DNA of 14,927 nt from CAZZIQ01 sp964654355. Lineage in GTDB: Bacteria; Pseudomonadota; Gammaproteobacteria; GCF-002020875. Location of the stretch: NCBI GenBank assembly GCA_964654355.1, contig CAZZIQ010000024.1, positions 1 to 14,927 on the forward strand. Direction: 5' to 3'. The notes below the pieces were generated by a model. That model had not been told where the DNA came from. It worked only from the letters and a program-made list of their open reading frames with translations, and ran no database searches. The translations under genes and the position numbers were made by a program. This document shows positions 12,907 to 14,927 of this stretch, in pieces (position 1 is the first letter of the stretch; each line of letters opens with the position of its first letter).

Positions 12907-14927
12907 TTACGCCGCGATCCCACTGTGACGCAGCAGCGCATCAATCTCGGGTTCACGGCCGCGAAATTCTATAAAGAGTTCCATCGGTTCGCGCGATCCA
13001 CCCTGTTCCAGTACGGCCGACAAGAAACGCTCGCCCGTGTCGCGGTCAAAAATACCGTTCTCTTCAAACGCAGCGAACGCATCCGCGGACAACACCTCTG
13101 CCCACTTGTAACTGTAGTAGCCGGCCGCGTAGCCACCAGCAAAGATATGACTGAAGCTGTGCGGGAAGCGATTAAAAGATGGCGGACGCAACACCGATAC
13201 TTCATCGCGGACCTCACCCAAGCGAGCAAAGACTTGGCCGGCAACGCCCGGCTTGTAGTCGGCATGCAGGCGGAAATCAAACAAAGAGAACTCCAACTGG
13301 CGCAGCATCTGCATGCCCGATTGGAAGTTACGCGCTGCCAACAGTTTGTCGAATTTGTCCTGTGGCAATGGCTCGCCGGTTTGATAATGACCCGAAATCA
13401 ACGGCAAGGCTTCCGGCTGCCAGCACCAGTTCTCCATGAACTGACTCGGTAGTTCAACGGCATCCCAAGCCACGCCACCGATCCCCGCAACACTCGGCCA
13501 GTCCACGCGCGTAAGCATGTGATGCAAGCCGTGTCCAAACTCATGAAACAGCGTCAAAACTTCATCATGCGTCAGTAGCGCTGGCTTGCCGCCAACGGGG
13601 GGCGTGAAATTACACACCAAATAGGCAACTGGATTTTGCACACCCTCTTCACGGCGCTGGCGGGTAATGCAGTCATCCATCCAGGCGCCACCGCGCTTGT
13701 TTGGACGCGCAAACAGGTCCAGATAGAACTGACCCTGAAGCGTGCCATCGGCATGCAAAATTTGGAAAAAGCGCACATCGCTGTGCCAAACATGGATCCC
13801 ATCGGTACCGGTCTGGCGCTCTTCAATGCGAATGCCATACAGGCGCTGCACAATTTCGAACAGCCCACTCAAGACGCGATCAATTGGAAACCACGGACGC
13901 AGCTCTTCATCGGAGAAGTCGTACTGAGCAAGCTTCAGCTTTTCCGAGACATAGGCAATATCCCAGGCCTCAAGTGCACCTATGCCCAACGAAGCCTTTG
14001 CAAAGTCACGCAAGGTTTGCAGTTCAGTCTTGGCCATGGGCATGGTGCGCTGCGCAAGATCACGCAAAAAGGCGATCACCTCCTCCGTATTTCGCGCCAT
14101 CTTGGTCGCCAACGAAAGTTCCGCGTAGTTCGCGAAACCCAACAAGCGCGATTTTTCATGCCGCAACTCAAGGATGCGCTCCATGATGGGGGTGTTATCC
14201 AATCCCTTGTTATGTGGACCTTCATCCGATGCGCGAGTGACATAGGCCGAATACAACTCTTCGCGCAAGGCACGATCTTCCGCATGAGTCATGATGGCGA
14301 TATAGGACGGAAACTCGAGCGTGAACACCCATGCCTGCTCCGCATCTTCGACCTCGCGCCGCTTGGCCTCTTCGCGCGCCAACTCCAGTGCACTGTCAGG
14401 CAGGCCTTTGAGGCGAGCTTCATCACGGATCACGATGAACCAAGCATTGGTACAGTCCAAAACATTCTCTGAGAACTTCGAGTTCAACTGCGATAGCTCT
14501 TGCGCAATTTCGCGGTAACGGGTTTGTTCTTCCGGCGGCAGATCAATCCCGGACAAACGAAAATCGCGCAGCGCATTCTCAATAATCTTGCGCTGCGGTT
14601 GCTCCAGGTTTTGGAACTCAGCGCTCTCCGCAATGGCGCGGAACGCCGCATGCAAACGCGCATCTTGGCCCATCTCGCTTGCGTACTCTGAGAGCTTCGG
14701 GAGACAGGCATTATGTGCTTCGCGCAACTCGGCGTTGTTCATCACACTATTCAAATGGCTGACCGGCGACCATGCGCGCGATAACTCATCCTCGATGCGC
14801 TCCAACGGATCGGCCAAGGTATGCCAAGCTTGGGGGTGTACTTCATCCAACAGGCGATTCACTTCGGCACGATTGCGCGCCAGCAAATAATCGATCGCCG
14901 GCGCCACATGCTCTGGGCGAATCGCAT
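12907..14927 (-). CDS. prlC: Oligopeptidase A (M3 metallopeptidase), 5' end cut off
   Basis: A cytoplasmic zinc peptidase that degrades short peptides, including cleaved signal peptides. 672 codons are visible. The reading frame stays open to the right edge and begins AIRPEHVAPAIDYLL, which corresponds to residues about 15-30 of E. coli OpdA. So roughly a dozen codons and the start are missing; the ATG at the very edge is out of frame, and the GTG at 14907 is internal. The zinc site HEFGHGLHH is at 13545-13519, with the third ligand in VELPSQFMENW. Other conserved stretches are SPVSHLNSV, NALRDFRLSGI, RGGAWMDDC and FAGGYAAGYYSYKWAEVLSADAF. The C-terminus FRGREPEIDALLRHSGI is complete. ppnP follows after 26 nt. 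Confidence 0.97.
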   Translation of the reverse strand, partial: AIRPEHVAPAIDYLLARNRAEVNRLLDEVHPQAWHTLADPLERIEDELSRAWSPVSHLNSVMNNAELREAHNACLPKLSEYASEMGQDARLHAAFRAIAESAEFQNLEQPQRKIIENALRDFRLSGIDLPPEEQTRYREIAQELSQLNSKFSENVLDCTNAWFIVIRDEARLKGLPDSALELAREEAKRREVEDAEQAWVFTLEFPSYIAIMTHAEDRALREELYSAYVTRASDEGPHNKGLDNTPIMERILELRHEKSRLLGFANYAELSLATKMARNTEEVIAFLRDLAQRTMPMAKTELQTLRDFAKASLGIGALEAWDIAYVSEKLKLAQYDFSDEELRPWFPIDRVLSGLFEIVQRLYGIRIEERQTGTDGIHVWHSDVRFFQILHADGTLQGQFYLDLFARPNKRGGAWMDDCITRQRREEGVQNPVAYLVCNFTPPVGGKPALLTHDEVLTLFHEFGHGLHHMLTRVDWPSVAGIGGVAWDAVELPSQFMENWCWQPEALPLISGHYQTGEPLPQDKFDKLLAARNFQSGMQMLRQLEFSLFDFRLHADYKPGVAGQVFARLGEVRDEVSVLRPPSFNRFPHSFSHIFAGGYAAGYYSYKWAEVLSADAFAAFEENGIFDRDTGERFLSAVLEQGGSREPMELFIEFRGREPEIDALLRHSGIAA

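Noticed and set aside
13636..14472. Open plus-strand frame of 278 codons opposite prlC
   Set aside because: It is antisense to well-conserved oligopeptidase A coding sequence; its composition follows from the codons on the other strand.
14905..14907. GTG at 14907 as the true start of prlC
   Set aside because: The frame continues upstream to the window edge with residues (AIRPEH) that match the family, so the gene is cut by the window rather than starting here.

Overview
The window is about 15 kb of what looks like a gammaproteobacterial chemolithoautotroph that fixes CO2 in alpha-carboxysomes. Every gene I can support lies on the minus strand, so transcription runs from the right end to the left. 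The cbbL-cbbS-csoS2-csoSCA order matches the alpha-carboxysome operon of sulfur oxidisers such as Halothiobacillus. The prlC, ppnP, xthA, ubiD and nhaD products are of gammaproteobacterial type. NhaD and a SulP transporter suggest a sodium-based, possibly marine or haloalkaline, physiology. The species cannot be named from the sequence.

Layout from right to left. (1) 14927-12566: prlC (oligopeptidase A, 5' end cut by the window edge) followed by ppnP (nucleoside phosphorylase), closed by a hairpin at 12537-12562. (2) 12565-12315: a promoter region with an extended -10 box and a perfect 16-bp palindrome centred on the -35 position. (3) 12314-4374: a probable six-gene transcription unit: SLC13-type permease with TrkA-C domains, nhaD, beta-carbonic anhydrase, xthA, ubiD and a SulP/STAS anion transporter. 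It ends at a strong terminator at 4312-4341. (4) 4311-4109: the promoter region of the carboxysome operon, with a LysR/CbbR-type inverted repeat. (5) 4108-1: cbbL, cbbS, csoS2 and the first 135 codons of csoSCA, which runs off the left edge.

Regions 3 and 5 together read as an inorganic-carbon module. The SulP protein is a candidate bicarbonate importer, NhaD may maintain the Na+ gradient, a soluble beta-carbonic anhydrase interconverts CO2 and bicarbonate, and the carboxysome holds form IA RuBisCO, the CsoS2 scaffold and its own carbonic anhydrase. xthA and ubiD are housekeeping genes embedded in the upstream unit.

The points most worth following up are: a dnaX-type slippery heptamer in csoS2 followed by a stem-loop and an immediate -1-frame stop; a CsoS2 with few middle repeats; a Phe-to-Leu change beside the carbamylated lysine of CbbL; and a palindromic operator at the head of the transport unit that shares a 10-bp half with the cbbL promoter. 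No stretch longer than 300 bases lacks a gene. I saw no mobile element, CRISPR array, tRNA or rRNA.
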